Origin: Obscuribacter phosphatis_A
GTDB taxonomy: Bacteria; Cyanobacteriota; Vampirovibrionia; Obscuribacterales; Obscuribacteraceae
Direction of reading: 5' to 3'
NCBI GenBank assembly: GCA_017303615.1
Contig: JAFLCK010000019.1
Span: 1 to 64,000 of the forward strand
Length of the DNA stretch: 64,000 nucleotides
The notes under the pieces were generated by a model that was given only the letters and a program-made list of their open reading frames with translations, was not told where the DNA came from and searched no databases. How positions within the stretch are numbered: the first letter of the stretch is position 1; the number at the start of each line of letters is the position of its first letter. Made by a program: the position numbers and the translations under genes. Of this stretch, positions 8,222 to 16,007 are shown piece by piece.

Positions 8222-8713
8222 TTATTTAGAGCTAGACCCAGTTTGCTTCCCTTTAATTAGCTCGCCGGCTACAGAAGAGACACCGCTTAGATCTACAGTT
8301 GTTTTGCGGGGACCCAGACCAAACCAGGTACGCTTGGTCTCAATCTTGTCGCCGAGTATAGATGTGGCTTTGTATGATTTTTGCCCAAATAGCCCTTTTC
8401 TCTCTTCCAGCGAGTTTCCCAAGACTTTCACTTCTTTCTTGCGACTAAGCCAGCCTTTGCTGTTTTCCAGTTTGTTGCCGAAGCGGTCTTGTACCTTTAT
8501 AGAATCTCTGCCGAACCAGCCGCTTCTCATCTCTAAGGTCTCGCCGCCGCCCGATTTGACCGTGACATTATTGCCTTGCGCTTCAGCACTGCCTATGGTG
8601 GCGAAAGCGAGGGCGGCAAATAAAAAGGTCTTGACCATTAGGCTTTTTGCTTGCCTGAGCTTTATATTGGTTTTCATGGTGTTTTTCTTTTGGGTGTACT
8701 TAGCGGTGTTCAT
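8222..8713 (-). CDS. Secreted protein with four WFG-type repeats
   Basis: This 163-residue protein has a signal peptide (hydrophobic FLFAALAFATIGSAEAQ, cleavage probably after AEA or AQ). The mature part is made of four imperfect repeats of about 22 residues, each with an (E/K)-x-(K/R)-x-G-W/L-F-G-type core: EMRSGWFGRDS, ENSKGWLSRKK, EERKGLFGQKS and ETKRTWFGLGP. Each is followed by a short basic strand. No family was recognised; the pattern suggests a small repeat beta structure in the periplasm or cell wall. The first ATG is preferred because aggaaa lies 7 bases ahead, although two internal ATGs are possible. It is divergent from the next gene. Confidence 0.65.
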   Translation of the reverse strand: MNTAKYTQKKNTMKTNIKLRQAKSLMVKTFLFAALAFATIGSAEAQGNNVTVKSGGGETLEMRSGWFGRDSIKVQDRFGNKLENSKGWLSRKKEVKVLGNSLEERKGLFGQKSYKATSILGDKIETKRTWFGLGPRKTTVDLSGVSSVAGELIKGKQTGSSSK

Positions 8714-8811
8714 AAGAATGTTTCCTATTTATTCGGCTCAAGCCGCACGAGCGCTCAAGCTGTTCAAGATGAATAGATAGAAGAGTGCGATCAAGTTTTG
8801 TTCCCACCTTC

Positions 8812-8825
8812 TTAACGATCGTTAA
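8812..8825. promoter_or_regulatory. Perfect 14-bp palindrome, candidate operator
   Basis: TTAACGATCGTTAA lies in the 200-base divergent region between two secreted-protein genes, about 90-100 bases from each start. A perfect dyad in that place is compatible with a shared operator. No regulator is identified, so the role is a guess. Confidence 0.4.
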
Positions 8826-8913
8826 TTTATCGGACTTTCTAGGAACAGACTGCCGAGACCCGCGTCTATTTCTTTCGTTGTAAGAAACAGCAGATTTAAA
8901 TTGGAGAATGATT

Positions 8914-9516
8914 ATGACTAGTTCACAGCTGGTGGCTGTCGGCTTGGCCTGTCTTGCTTTGGGGCAGCCCGCCGCTCTAGCCCAGGGAACCCTTTTATCC
9001 GGCAGTGTAGAGAATCATAATGCCTTGCCTAAATTGATCAGACAAGAGCCTGTATACGACTTTGATGACCCGGATATCAAACGCCCGGCTGCTACTGTGC
9101 CGCCAAGCCAGTCTTTGCAGAAAGCATATACAACTAAAACTGTTTATAAGCCGGTTATTCAAAAGGTCTATGTTCAAGATAATCGTACTTATTGGCAGAA
9201 GCATCCTAAAGTAAGAGCTACTGCCTTGGGAGCCGGTGTCGGCACGGCTGCCGGTGCGGTAACCGGGCTTGTCAGTGGTCGCGGTGTGGTGCGAGGCGGT
9301 CTCATAGGCGCTGGCACCGGTGCTGGTGTCGGGCTGGTGCGCTCCAGCGAGACGATGAAGCGGCATCCGATTGTCAGAGATGTGGCGAGCGGTACCCTGG
9401 TGGGGCTAGGTCTTTCTGCCGCTGCCACGCGGGGACGGAAGCGTCTCTGGCAAGGCACCGGGGTTGGTGCCGCCGTCGGTCTTGGTTATGGACTGCTTAA
9501 GAACGGTCTGCGCTAG
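8914..9516 (+). CDS. Secreted glycine-zipper protein
   Basis: This protein of about 200 residues has a signal peptide (LVAVGLACLALGQPAALAQG). A proline- and charge-containing linker leads into a Tyr/Val-rich stretch (TVYKPVIQKVYVQDNRTYW). The C-terminal part has long runs of small residues in glycine-zipper pattern (GAGVGTAAGAVTGLVSGRG, GAGTGAGVGLV, GVGAAVGLGYGLLKNG). Such zippers pack helices in or against membranes, often in outer-envelope proteins. The second ATG (8914) was preferred over the one at 8908 because GGAG at 8903-8906 is 7 bases from the former but only 1 from the latter. It is followed by a TPR lipoprotein gene after 45 bases. Confidence 0.65.
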   Translation: MTSSQLVAVGLACLALGQPAALAQGTLLSGSVENHNALPKLIRQEPVYDFDDPDIKRPAATVPPSQSLQKAYTTKTVYKPVIQKVYVQDNRTYWQKHPKVRATALGAGVGTAAGAVTGLVSGRGVVRGGLIGAGTGAGVGLVRSSETMKRHPIVRDVASGTLVGLGLSAAATRGRKRLWQGTGVGAAVGLGYGLLKNGLR

Positions 9517-9561
9517 TTGCGCCTCAGTTTTTTTATTTATTGACCTATAGAGGATTTTGCT

Positions 9562-10632
9562 ATGAATGGTTTGAAGAAAGTGACCGCCTTGTCTTGCGCT
9601 TTGGGTATAGCTGGCTGCGCTCTGGTTGGTTATAGCCTGAGCCGTGGCAGTGGAGTAGCGGAGCTTACCGCCCAGAGTTTGATTGAGAAGAAGCGAGGCA
9701 ATTTGGTCACCGCCCAGAAAAAACTGAAAGAGGCGCTTGCCATACAAGAGGCTGCCAGCAAAGAAGATGCAACTACAGTGGAAATTCTCGATGAACTGGG
9801 CTCCATAGCGGCATCGCAGGGGCGCAGTGCTGAGTCACTGCGCTATTTCGAACGCTCGAGGCTTATGAATGGGCGTCTGATGAAACCTCATCTATTGGTG
9901 GCTGCCACTAGTCTCACCGGTCTGGGCGAAGCCCTCACCGAAAATGGTCAGTACGAGAAAGCAGAGAATGTCTTGCAAGAAGCTTTGACTATCAGAGAAA
10001 ACAACCTAGAAGCTAACTCGGTGGATGTGGCGGAAACTCGCGATGCTTTAGCCCGGCTCTATTCAGCCGCTGGTTATTATGTGCAGGCCGAGGCTCTGTT
10101 CAAGCAGGCTCTTGCTAGTCTAGATCAGTATCCCGAAAGAAAAGCCGAGGTGCTCAATAATTTCGGGGCCTGTCTCTTCAACCAGGGCGGTTTGTCTTTT
10201 GCTAGAGAGAAATTTATCTCTGCACTTTCGCTTTTGAAAGGTGAAGGTTTTAAAAACTCGCTTGTCAAAGCCAATATTTTGACCAATTTGGCTGAAGTGG
10301 AAAGGCGCATGGATAGTCCGAAGTCGGCGGAAGGTCGCCTGAGCGAAGCCTTGGCAATATATGAGAAGAGATTGGATGCAGACAGCCCGGTTCTAGCCAA
10401 CGCTTACAACAATTTGGCCTTGGTGCTGCGCTATCAAGGACGTATGCAGGAAGCTGAGCCACTTTATAAAAAGAGCATAGCCATTTACGATAAAGTTGGC
10501 GGCGACGGCGATGGACAAAAAAATAGCTCACTGACAAATGTGATGCGCAACTATGCCGAGCTATTGTCGGCTACAGGAAGAACCGATGAAGCTGAGAATT
10601 TGCGCCGCAAAGCCGCTAAGTCAACTGGCTAA
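9562..10632 (+). CDS. TPR lipoprotein, kinesin-light-chain-like repeats
   Basis: This 356-residue protein has an N-terminal signal with a lipobox (IAGC, Cys at about residue 19). From about residue 35 there are tandem TPRs of the 42-residue kinesin-light-chain type, for example ALTENGQYEKAENVLQEAL, LYSAAGYYVQAEALFKQAL and LVLRYQGRMQEAEPLYKKSI. These repeats are protein-interaction scaffolds. The protein probably sits lipid-anchored on the periplasmic face. It follows the glycine-zipper gene closely and may be co-transcribed with it. The partner is unknown. The stop codon lies in a small inverted repeat (aactggct/agccagtt, 10623-10639). Confidence 0.75.
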   Translation: MNGLKKVTALSCALGIAGCALVGYSLSRGSGVAELTAQSLIEKKRGNLVTAQKKLKEALAIQEAASKEDATTVEILDELGSIAASQGRSAESLRYFERSRLMNGRLMKPHLLVAATSLTGLGEALTENGQYEKAENVLQEALTIRENNLEANSVDVAETRDALARLYSAAGYYVQAEALFKQALASLDQYPERKAEVLNNFGACLFNQGGLSFAREKFISALSLLKGEGFKNSLVKANILTNLAEVERRMDSPKSAEGRLSEALAIYEKRLDADSPVLANAYNNLALVLRYQGRMQEAEPLYKKSIAIYDKVGGDGDGQKNSSLTNVMRNYAELLSATGRTDEAENLRRKAAKSTG

Positions 10633-10639
10633 GCCAGTT

Positions 10640-10681
10640 CTGAAAAGACCTATAAAAGATCTGAAAAGATCTATAAAAGAA
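10640..10681. repeat. Two-copy 21-bp tandem repeat
   Basis: The segment holds two nearly identical 21-base units (ctgaaaagaYctataaaaga plus one base) between the convergent TPR and cobS genes, running into the 3' end of cobS. It looks like a local duplication. It does not form a convincing terminator. Confidence 0.6.
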
Positions 10682-11483
10682 TCTTTTTCATCACACTCAA
10701 AGTGAGGGTGAATAAAACCAGGGTGCCGGTCTCTGTCAACTCAACTACGGCGCCGTAGGTATCGCCTGTGTGTCCCGATAAGCGTCTATTTAGATAGGCA
10801 CTGAAAAAGAGCCCGCAGATTAGTGCGGCTAGTATAAGAAAGAGCACATAGAGCTCGCCTTTGATAAAGAGCAAAAGCGCGCAGATGGCAGGGAAGATAA
10901 TGGCTAAGATGAAGTCCCCGGGCAGGCGGGTGGAATCGTGCCAGATTTTGCCCTTTCCTTCGGGTTTGGCATATTCATATCTTCCGATAGCATAGACCTC
11001 GGCCAGGCGGCCAAGGGCCGGTGTCAATAAAAGGGCCGTTGGTAAGCTGGGTTCGGGCATGGCGGCTAAGGCGGCAAACTTCAAGAGAAAGACGCTAAGA
11101 CCACTGAGGGCGCCGAAATTGCCAACCCGACTGTCTTGCATGATGGCAAGCATACGGTCGCGATTTTGGTGCGAAAAAATGCCATCGGCGGTGTCCATCA
11201 AGCCATCCATGTGCAAGGCGCCTGTGACCATCAGCCAGAGCACGCTTAATAGGGCTGCTTGCAAGAGGCGGTCGACGCCAAAGGCAGTCATGATTAGACA
11301 GCTGACTGTGAGAAGCGCCCCTAGCAAAAGACCAACTGTGGGCAGATACTTCGCCAGTCCGCTCAGATCTTGATAGTCTTCTTCTTTGAGTTTGAAAAGC
11401 TTTGCCAAGGGCAGGCTGGTTATATAACTGGCTGCCAACACCAGGCGCTTTGTCGACTTGATTAGCAGGCTGAACGGATTCAA
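10671..11483 (-). CDS. cobS: Adenosylcobinamide-GDP ribazoletransferase
   Basis: This 270-residue integral membrane enzyme carries the family motifs GALHMDGLMDTADGIF (metal/substrate region), MQDSRVGNFG and SGHTGDTYGA. It joins alpha-ribazole to adenosylcobinamide-GDP, the last assembly step of cobalamin. No other cobalamin gene is in the window. It is the third gene of a minus-strand run lipA-TPR-cobS, 5 bases after the TPR gene. The apparent start is TTG. The length is near the usual 250-270 residues. Confidence 0.9.
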   Translation of the reverse strand: MNPFSLLIKSTKRLVLAASYITSLPLAKLFKLKEEDYQDLSGLAKYLPTVGLLLGALLTVSCLIMTAFGVDRLLQAALLSVLWLMVTGALHMDGLMDTADGIFSHQNRDRMLAIMQDSRVGNFGALSGLSVFLLKFAALAAMPEPSLPTALLLTPALGRLAEVYAIGRYEYAKPEGKGKIWHDSTRLPGDFILAIIFPAICALLLFIKGELYVLFLILAALICGLFFSAYLNRRLSGHTGDTYGAVVELTETGTLVLFTLTLSVMKKILL

Positions 11484-11488
11484 CGGCG

Positions 11489-12823
11489 TTATTGCCTCGG
11501 TAGTTCGGCTGTGTACTCCGGTCGAGACGGAAACTTGATATGGTTGTTGAAGACCAGGAGTTCAAGCTTGTCTAGATAATAATCTATCGACTCTTGGGTT
11601 TCTTTCAAGATGTCCGGATCCGACTCCAGGGCTACCAATTTTTCAAAGAGCTTTTTGGAAAACTGTTCTAATTCGCGGGCGTTTTGTTCTTTGCCTTCCC
11701 AGGGCATATAGAGATCTTCACTGACATAGCTGATTATGTCGGGCACTACCGGTAGTGGCTCGCTCGGGCTGATGGCGAGGGCGAACAGACCTCTGTTTTC
11801 TCCATTTTGAATAAATACTTGGTGCGGTCCCAAGATGTCGGTGGTCCAGCTCATCAAGAGTAAGCAGCGGTCTGGACGATCCGGACCACGGTAGCTGTCG
11901 CTCGGCAAGCCGAACATTTCGCCAAAGACGGTCGCCATAGGTTTGGAGCGCAGTGAGTAAAACTCCACACCTTCTTCTTCCACCGAGATTCCCGACAAAA
12001 GACCCTTTAGTATAGCTAGAGAGCCTGCCACGTCTTTGATTTCGGCCTTGCCGGCGGTTAGGGTCTTGCCTGGTCTAAGAAGAATACTGCCATAGAGAAT
12101 GAAGAACCAGTCTCTGTCATTGAGGGTCTTCTTTTTAGAAAGTTTGGCTAGGCGTTTGAGAACTATTTGGCGGTGTTCTACCTCCAATTTCTCTTCTTCG
12201 CTCTCGGCAAGCGGACGCAGCATTGCTAGAGCTTCGGCTGCTGCCGCTTCGTTGCGCAAGAGTGTATAGCAGACGCAGAGATTGAGAATAACATCAAAGT
12301 CGTCGCGCTTGTCTTTGAACTTCTCGAAATGCCCCACCGCTCTGGCAAAGTCTTTAAGGCACATGAGCGAAAAGCCAAGCTCGTAGTTGACGAGCGGATC
12401 TTCCGGCAATTCTTGATGAATCTCAGATAGGATCATGGTGGCAAGCTGGAACTGTCTCATGTCGACGAGGGCATAGCCGACTTCGAAGAGTTCCTGGTGG
12501 TGCTTATATGGTGGCAGGGGTTCTTTCAGCTTCTCTACCAGTTTGCTGAAACGTTTGCTCGATTCTCCCTCACCTATCTCGCTTAGCAATTCGGCAAAAA
12601 GTTCAATGACAGCTCGGTCGTAAGGCGCCTTTAGCCATATCTCACTTAGTTTGGCGCGGCAGCGTTCATATTCGCCGTTTTCAAAAAGCACTTTTGCTTC
12701 TTCTAGGGGGGACTTTTCTTGCGCTATGGCTTCCTCTTTAGCTTCGTCTTGCTGCGGACTAAAGTCGAGCAACTCGTCCTGGCTGCCCGCAGATTGACTT
12801 TGATTTGGCTCTTTCTCGCTCAA
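11489..12823 (-). CDS. TPR-containing cytoplasmic protein
   Basis: This 444-residue protein has an acidic, Gln/Glu-rich N-terminus and no signal peptide. Helical TPR-like repeats fill about residues 40-260, including AKVLFENGEYERCRAKLSEI, ALVDMRQFQLATMILSEI and SLMCLKDFARAVGHFEKF. An alpha/beta C-terminal part contains LLLMSWTTDILGPHQVFI; its family was not recognised. It sits between lipA and cobS with gaps of 13 and 5 bases, so it is co-transcribed with them. Nothing in the sequence ties it to lipoate or cobalamin chemistry. The start is a TTG with no clear ribosome site, so the exact N-terminus is uncertain. Confidence 0.65.
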   Translation of the reverse strand: MSEKEPNQSQSAGSQDELLDFSPQQDEAKEEAIAQEKSPLEEAKVLFENGEYERCRAKLSEIWLKAPYDRAVIELFAELLSEIGEGESSKRFSKLVEKLKEPLPPYKHHQELFEVGYALVDMRQFQLATMILSEIHQELPEDPLVNYELGFSLMCLKDFARAVGHFEKFKDKRDDFDVILNLCVCYTLLRNEAAAAEALAMLRPLAESEEEKLEVEHRQIVLKRLAKLSKKKTLNDRDWFFILYGSILLRPGKTLTAGKAEIKDVAGSLAILKGLLSGISVEEEGVEFYSLRSKPMATVFGEMFGLPSDSYRGPDRPDRCLLLMSWTTDILGPHQVFIQNGENRGLFALAISPSEPLPVVPDIISYVSEDLYMPWEGKEQNARELEQFSKKLFEKLVALESDPDILKETQESIDYYLDKLELLVFNNHIKFPSRPEYTAELPRQ

Positions 12824-12836
12824 AACTGCAAATTCA

Positions 12837-13778
12837 CTACTTTAGATTGTTGGCTAATTCTTCGGCATGGTACGAACTTCTCACCAAAGGACCGGAGTGC
12901 ACCATTTTGAAGCCGATCTTCCATCCATAAGCGCCAAGCTCTTCGAATTCGGCGGGTTCGACATAGCGCTTCACCGGCAATTGGTCTCGCGATGGTCTGA
13001 GGTACTGTCCGAGCGTCAGGAAGGCACAACCATGATCGCGCAGGTCGTGCATTACTTCCTTAACTTCGTCCATTGTTTCGCCCAGTCCCAACATCAAACC
13101 AGATTTGGTGGGAATATCAGGGGCGATTTCGGCTGCCATTTTCAATACATTGAGAGAGCGGTCATATTTTGAACCAGGTCGTACTCTTTTATAGAGACGC
13201 GGCACTGTTTCCATATTGTGGTTATAAACCACAGGTTCGGCCGCCAGTACTATTTCAAGGGCGTCGCGCCTGCCTTGAAAGTCCGGGGTGAGAACTTCCA
13301 CGGCGACCCCCTTGATGCTTTCTTTGAGGGCTTTGATGGTGGCGGCGAAATGACTTGCGCCCTGATCGGGTAAGTCATCGCGATTGACCGAGGTGAGGAC
13401 CACATGGCGCAGCCCCATCTTTTGGGCGGCAGTGGCGATGCGCTGGGGTTCTTCTGGGTCGAGGGGGGATGGCGTACCTTTATTTACTGAACAAAAACGA
13501 CAGGTACGTGTGCAAAGGGCACCCATGAGCATGAAGGTGGCAGTGCCCTTTGCCCAGCATTCGCCTTTGTTTGGACAGCGACCACTTTCACAAATAGTAT
13601 TGAGATTTTGTTCTTTTAAGATAAGCCTGGTCTCACGGTTCTCTTCCGTATTCAAAACCGAGCGCCGCACCCATTCGGGCAAACGCAAGGGCGCATTGTC
13701 TTCTTCCTGCTCTAAGCGTCTGGCGGCCTGGGCTAGCGCCGCCATCTTTTTATTACTGTCCGACTGACTTGTTGTCAT
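12837..13778 (-). CDS. lipA: Lipoyl synthase
   Basis: This is a radical SAM enzyme that inserts two sulfurs into protein-bound octanoyl groups. Both iron-sulfur clusters are visible: the auxiliary cluster motif C-x4-C-x5-C in CESGRCPNKGEC, and the radical SAM motif C-x3-C-x2-C in CTRTCRFC. The C-terminal RSSYHAEE supplies the serine ligand seen in the family. From the ATG chosen here the protein has 313 residues. A GTG 9 bases upstream is possible, but the aagg ribosome site is better placed for the ATG. The gene heads an operon with a TPR gene and cobS. Confidence 0.95.
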   Translation of the reverse strand: MTTSQSDSNKKMAALAQAARRLEQEEDNAPLRLPEWVRRSVLNTEENRETRLILKEQNLNTICESGRCPNKGECWAKGTATFMLMGALCTRTCRFCSVNKGTPSPLDPEEPQRIATAAQKMGLRHVVLTSVNRDDLPDQGASHFAATIKALKESIKGVAVEVLTPDFQGRRDALEIVLAAEPVVYNHNMETVPRLYKRVRPGSKYDRSLNVLKMAAEIAPDIPTKSGLMLGLGETMDEVKEVMHDLRDHGCAFLTLGQYLRPSRDQLPVKRYVEPAEFEELGAYGWKIGFKMVHSGPLVRSSYHAEELANNLK

Positions 13779-13881
13779 TGACTGCACCCTTAACTATGGC
13801 GTTGTAATTTCTAGATTCTAGTTCATAGCGATGTAGAATTAGACTTCTGTTGCAAATATCTATCTATTTGAGGGGCGAGTC

Positions 13882-14703
13882 GTGCGCAAAACTATCATTG
13901 CCGGCAACTGGAAAATGCATAAGAACCAGGCTGAATCAAAGGCTCTCATTACTGCTGTTTTGGAAGGCGTTAGCCAGATGAAAGGCGAAACTTTGCCCGA
14001 TATTGTTCTTTGCCCGGTGTTCTTGAGTCTGCCCTTGGCGGCCGAAACCCTTAAGTCTCTTAAAGAAAAGCATGGTGAAGTGCTGGGCACTTGCTATGTG
14101 GGCGCCCAGAACATGGACTATCACGATAGCGGCGCTTTCACCGGCGAAATCGCCCCCGGAATGTTAACCGATATCGGTTTAACTCACGTCATCGTTGGTC
14201 ACAGCGAAAGAAGGCAATACTTTGCCGAAACCAATGCTTCGGTCAACCTCAAGACCCGGGCCGCCCTTGCCAACAAGCTGGTACCTATTGTTTGTGTAGG
14301 TGAAACACTCGATGAGCGAGAAGCCGGCTTGACCGATCAGGTCATTCGTCGTCAGGTGGCAAGCGCTCTAGAAGAACTTGACAAAGATCAAGTTGCCAAG
14401 ATTGTTGTGGCTTATGAGCCGGTTTGGGCGATTGGCACCGGCAAGAACTGCGAGTCTACCGAAGCAAACCGAGTCTGCAAGATGATTCGCGAGACCATCA
14501 ATGAGCTTTATGCCACCAATGTTGCCGATACAATTCCTGTGCTTTATGGCGGTTCAGTCAAGCCATCGACAATAGTGGAACAGATGGAGCAATCTGATAT
14601 AGACGGCGCTTTGGTTGGCGGTGCCAGCCTCAAGGCAGAAGACTTCTTGCCTATTATCAAAGGCGGAGCCGGCAGAAGTAAGCTCATGGGAACCAGAGCT
14701 TAG
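13882..14703 (+). CDS. tpiA: Triosephosphate isomerase
   Basis: This 273-residue TIM-barrel enzyme interconverts dihydroxyacetone phosphate and glyceraldehyde-3-phosphate. The catalytic residues are visible: N9 and K11 in AGNWKMHK, H107 in IVGHSERRQYF and E179 in AYEPVWAIGTG. The phosphate-binding end is VLYGGSVKP and DGALVGGASL. The start is GTG, preceded by gagggg. It is slightly longer than the usual 250 residues because of a C-terminal extension. The coding sequence contains one exact copy of the window's repeated 14-bp palindrome at 14166-14179, encoding LTDIGL just before the catalytic His. That peptide is compatible with normal family sequence. Confidence 0.97.
   Translation: MRKTIIAGNWKMHKNQAESKALITAVLEGVSQMKGETLPDIVLCPVFLSLPLAAETLKSLKEKHGEVLGTCYVGAQNMDYHDSGAFTGEIAPGMLTDIGLTHVIVGHSERRQYFAETNASVNLKTRAALANKLVPIVCVGETLDEREAGLTDQVIRRQVASALEELDKDQVAKIVVAYEPVWAIGTGKNCESTEANRVCKMIRETINELYATNVADTIPVLYGGSVKPSTIVEQMEQSDIDGALVGGASLKAEDFLPIIKGGAGRSKLMGTRA
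14166..14179. repeat. AACCGATATCGGTT palindrome inside tpiA
   Basis: This is an exact copy of the 14-bp core seen elsewhere in the window. The flanks (gtt/taac) are near-symmetrical. It encodes residues of a conserved loop, so it may have arisen by codon drift and not by insertion. Confidence 0.75.
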
Positions 14704-14768
14704 GGATAAAGTTTTTTTTCCTTTGAGCTTTCATTCCACTCGTGGCAGCGTAGTCAGGATGACTTGCT

Positions 14769-14777
14769 TGATATAAT
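14769..14777 (+). promoter_or_regulatory. Extended -10 promoter element of tRNA-Ser
   Basis: TGATATAAT is a perfect extended -10 (TGn plus TATAAT), with the -10 hexamer at 14772-14777, 13 bases before the mature tRNA 5' end. No good -35 is visible, as is usual for extended -10 promoters. Placement directly ahead of a tRNA supports it. Confidence 0.55.
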
Positions 14778-14790
14778 CACGAAACCACTT

Positions 14791-14877
14791 GGAGAGGTGT
14801 CGGAGTGGTCTATCGTGCAGTCCTGGAAAGACTGTCTGTGTGAAAGCGCAGCGAGGGTTCGAATCCCTCCCTCTCCG
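14791..14877 (+). tRNA. tRNA-Ser (GGA)
   Basis: This is an 87-base class II tRNA. The acceptor stem ggagagg pairs with cctctcc, and the discriminator is G. The anticodon stem cagtc/gactg holds the loop ctggaaa with anticodon GGA, reading UCC. A long variable arm (tgtgtgaaagcgca region) and the T-loop gggttcgaatccc follow. CCA is not encoded. It lies between tpiA and prfA. Confidence 0.93.
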
Positions 14878-14915
14878 AATTTTTTAGGTTACTTTCGGGT
14901 TGGTAGGGCTCTTAG

Positions 14916-16007
14916 ATGGAGCATTTTGTCGAGAAGCTCAAAGACATTGAGCATACTTTCAATGAGCTTGAGCAAAAGCTTTCTGACCCGGCCATAATCT
15001 CTGACCAAGGCACCTTCATGCGCCTGGCTAGAACCAGGCATCAGCTGGAGCGCACCGTCACGACCTTCCATCGCTACCAGGGGGCGGAGCGTCGTATCGC
15101 TGACGCGCTGGAGATGCTGCGCACCGAGACTGACAAGGAAATGCGCGAGCTGGCTGAGGTAGAACTTACCGAAGCCAGACAAGAGCATCAGGATTTGCAG
15201 GCTGAGTTGAAGATTTTGCTTCTGCCCAAAGATCCTAATGACGAGAAGAACATCATGCTCGAGATAAGAGCCGGAACAGGCGGAGACGAAGCCTCGCTTT
15301 TCGCCGGAGACTTGCTGCGCATGTATATGAAGTACGCGGACCGTGCCGGCTTTACCCCCGAAATCGCCAGTGTCAGCGAAGGTGAAGTGGGCGGCTACAA
15401 AGAAGTGATTGTTAGCTTCAAGGGTGATGCTGCCTATAGTAAGTTCAAGTTTGAATCAGGCGTGCACCGTGTACAGCGTGTGCCGGCCACCGAAGCCTCT
15501 GGTCGGGTGCATACCTCTACCGCCACTGTCGCTGTTATGCCTGAGGCTGAAGAAATTGATGTTCAACTAAATGATAACGACCTAGATATTTCTACAATGA
15601 GGTCAGGCGGTGCCGGCGGCCAGAACGTCAACAAAGTAGAAACCGCTGTGCGTATTGTTCACAAGCCTAGTGGTCTGATGGTTGCCTGTTCGGAAGAGCG
15701 CTCACAGTTGCAGAATAAAGAGCGGGCTAAGCAGATTCTGCGCAATAAGCTTTATCAGATTCAACTGGAAGAGCAACAGAAAGAGATCTACGATGCCCGC
15801 AAATCGCAGGTGGGCTCTGGCGATCGCTCTGAGAAAATTCGCACTTACAATTACAAAGATAATCGAGTAACTGATCACCGTCTCAATCAGAACTTTCCTC
15901 TGCAGCAGGTTCTGGAAGGTGATCTTGATAAACTCATCGAGGCTTGTATCTTGCAGCATCAGCAGCGCCTGCTCGAAGCCGAAATGAACACGGTAGCTGG
16001 AATTTAG
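14916..16007 (+). CDS. prfA: Peptide chain release factor 1
   Basis: This 363-residue class I release factor has the GGQ motif in RSGGAGGQNVNKVETAVRI, which reaches the peptidyl transferase centre. The PAT tripeptide, in VQRVPATEASGRVHTS, is the RF1 codon-recognition motif for UAG/UAA. An AGGG ribosome site lies 7 bases before the ATG. The stop codon overlaps the proposed GTG start of prmC, which encodes the methyltransferase that modifies the GGQ glutamine, so the enzyme and its substrate are coupled. The length is typical. Confidence 0.97.
   Translation: MEHFVEKLKDIEHTFNELEQKLSDPAIISDQGTFMRLARTRHQLERTVTTFHRYQGAERRIADALEMLRTETDKEMRELAEVELTEARQEHQDLQAELKILLLPKDPNDEKNIMLEIRAGTGGDEASLFAGDLLRMYMKYADRAGFTPEIASVSEGEVGGYKEVIVSFKGDAAYSKFKFESGVHRVQRVPATEASGRVHTSTATVAVMPEAEEIDVQLNDNDLDISTMRSGGAGGQNVNKVETAVRIVHKPSGLMVACSEERSQLQNKERAKQILRNKLYQIQLEEQQKEIYDARKSQVGSGDRSEKIRTYNYKDNRVTDHRLNQNFPLQQVLEGDLDKLIEACILQHQQRLLEAEMNTVAGI

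Noticed and set aside
10623..10639. Inverted repeat over the TPR gene stop as a terminator
   Set aside because: The stem is short with an almost absent loop and is not followed by a T run on either strand.
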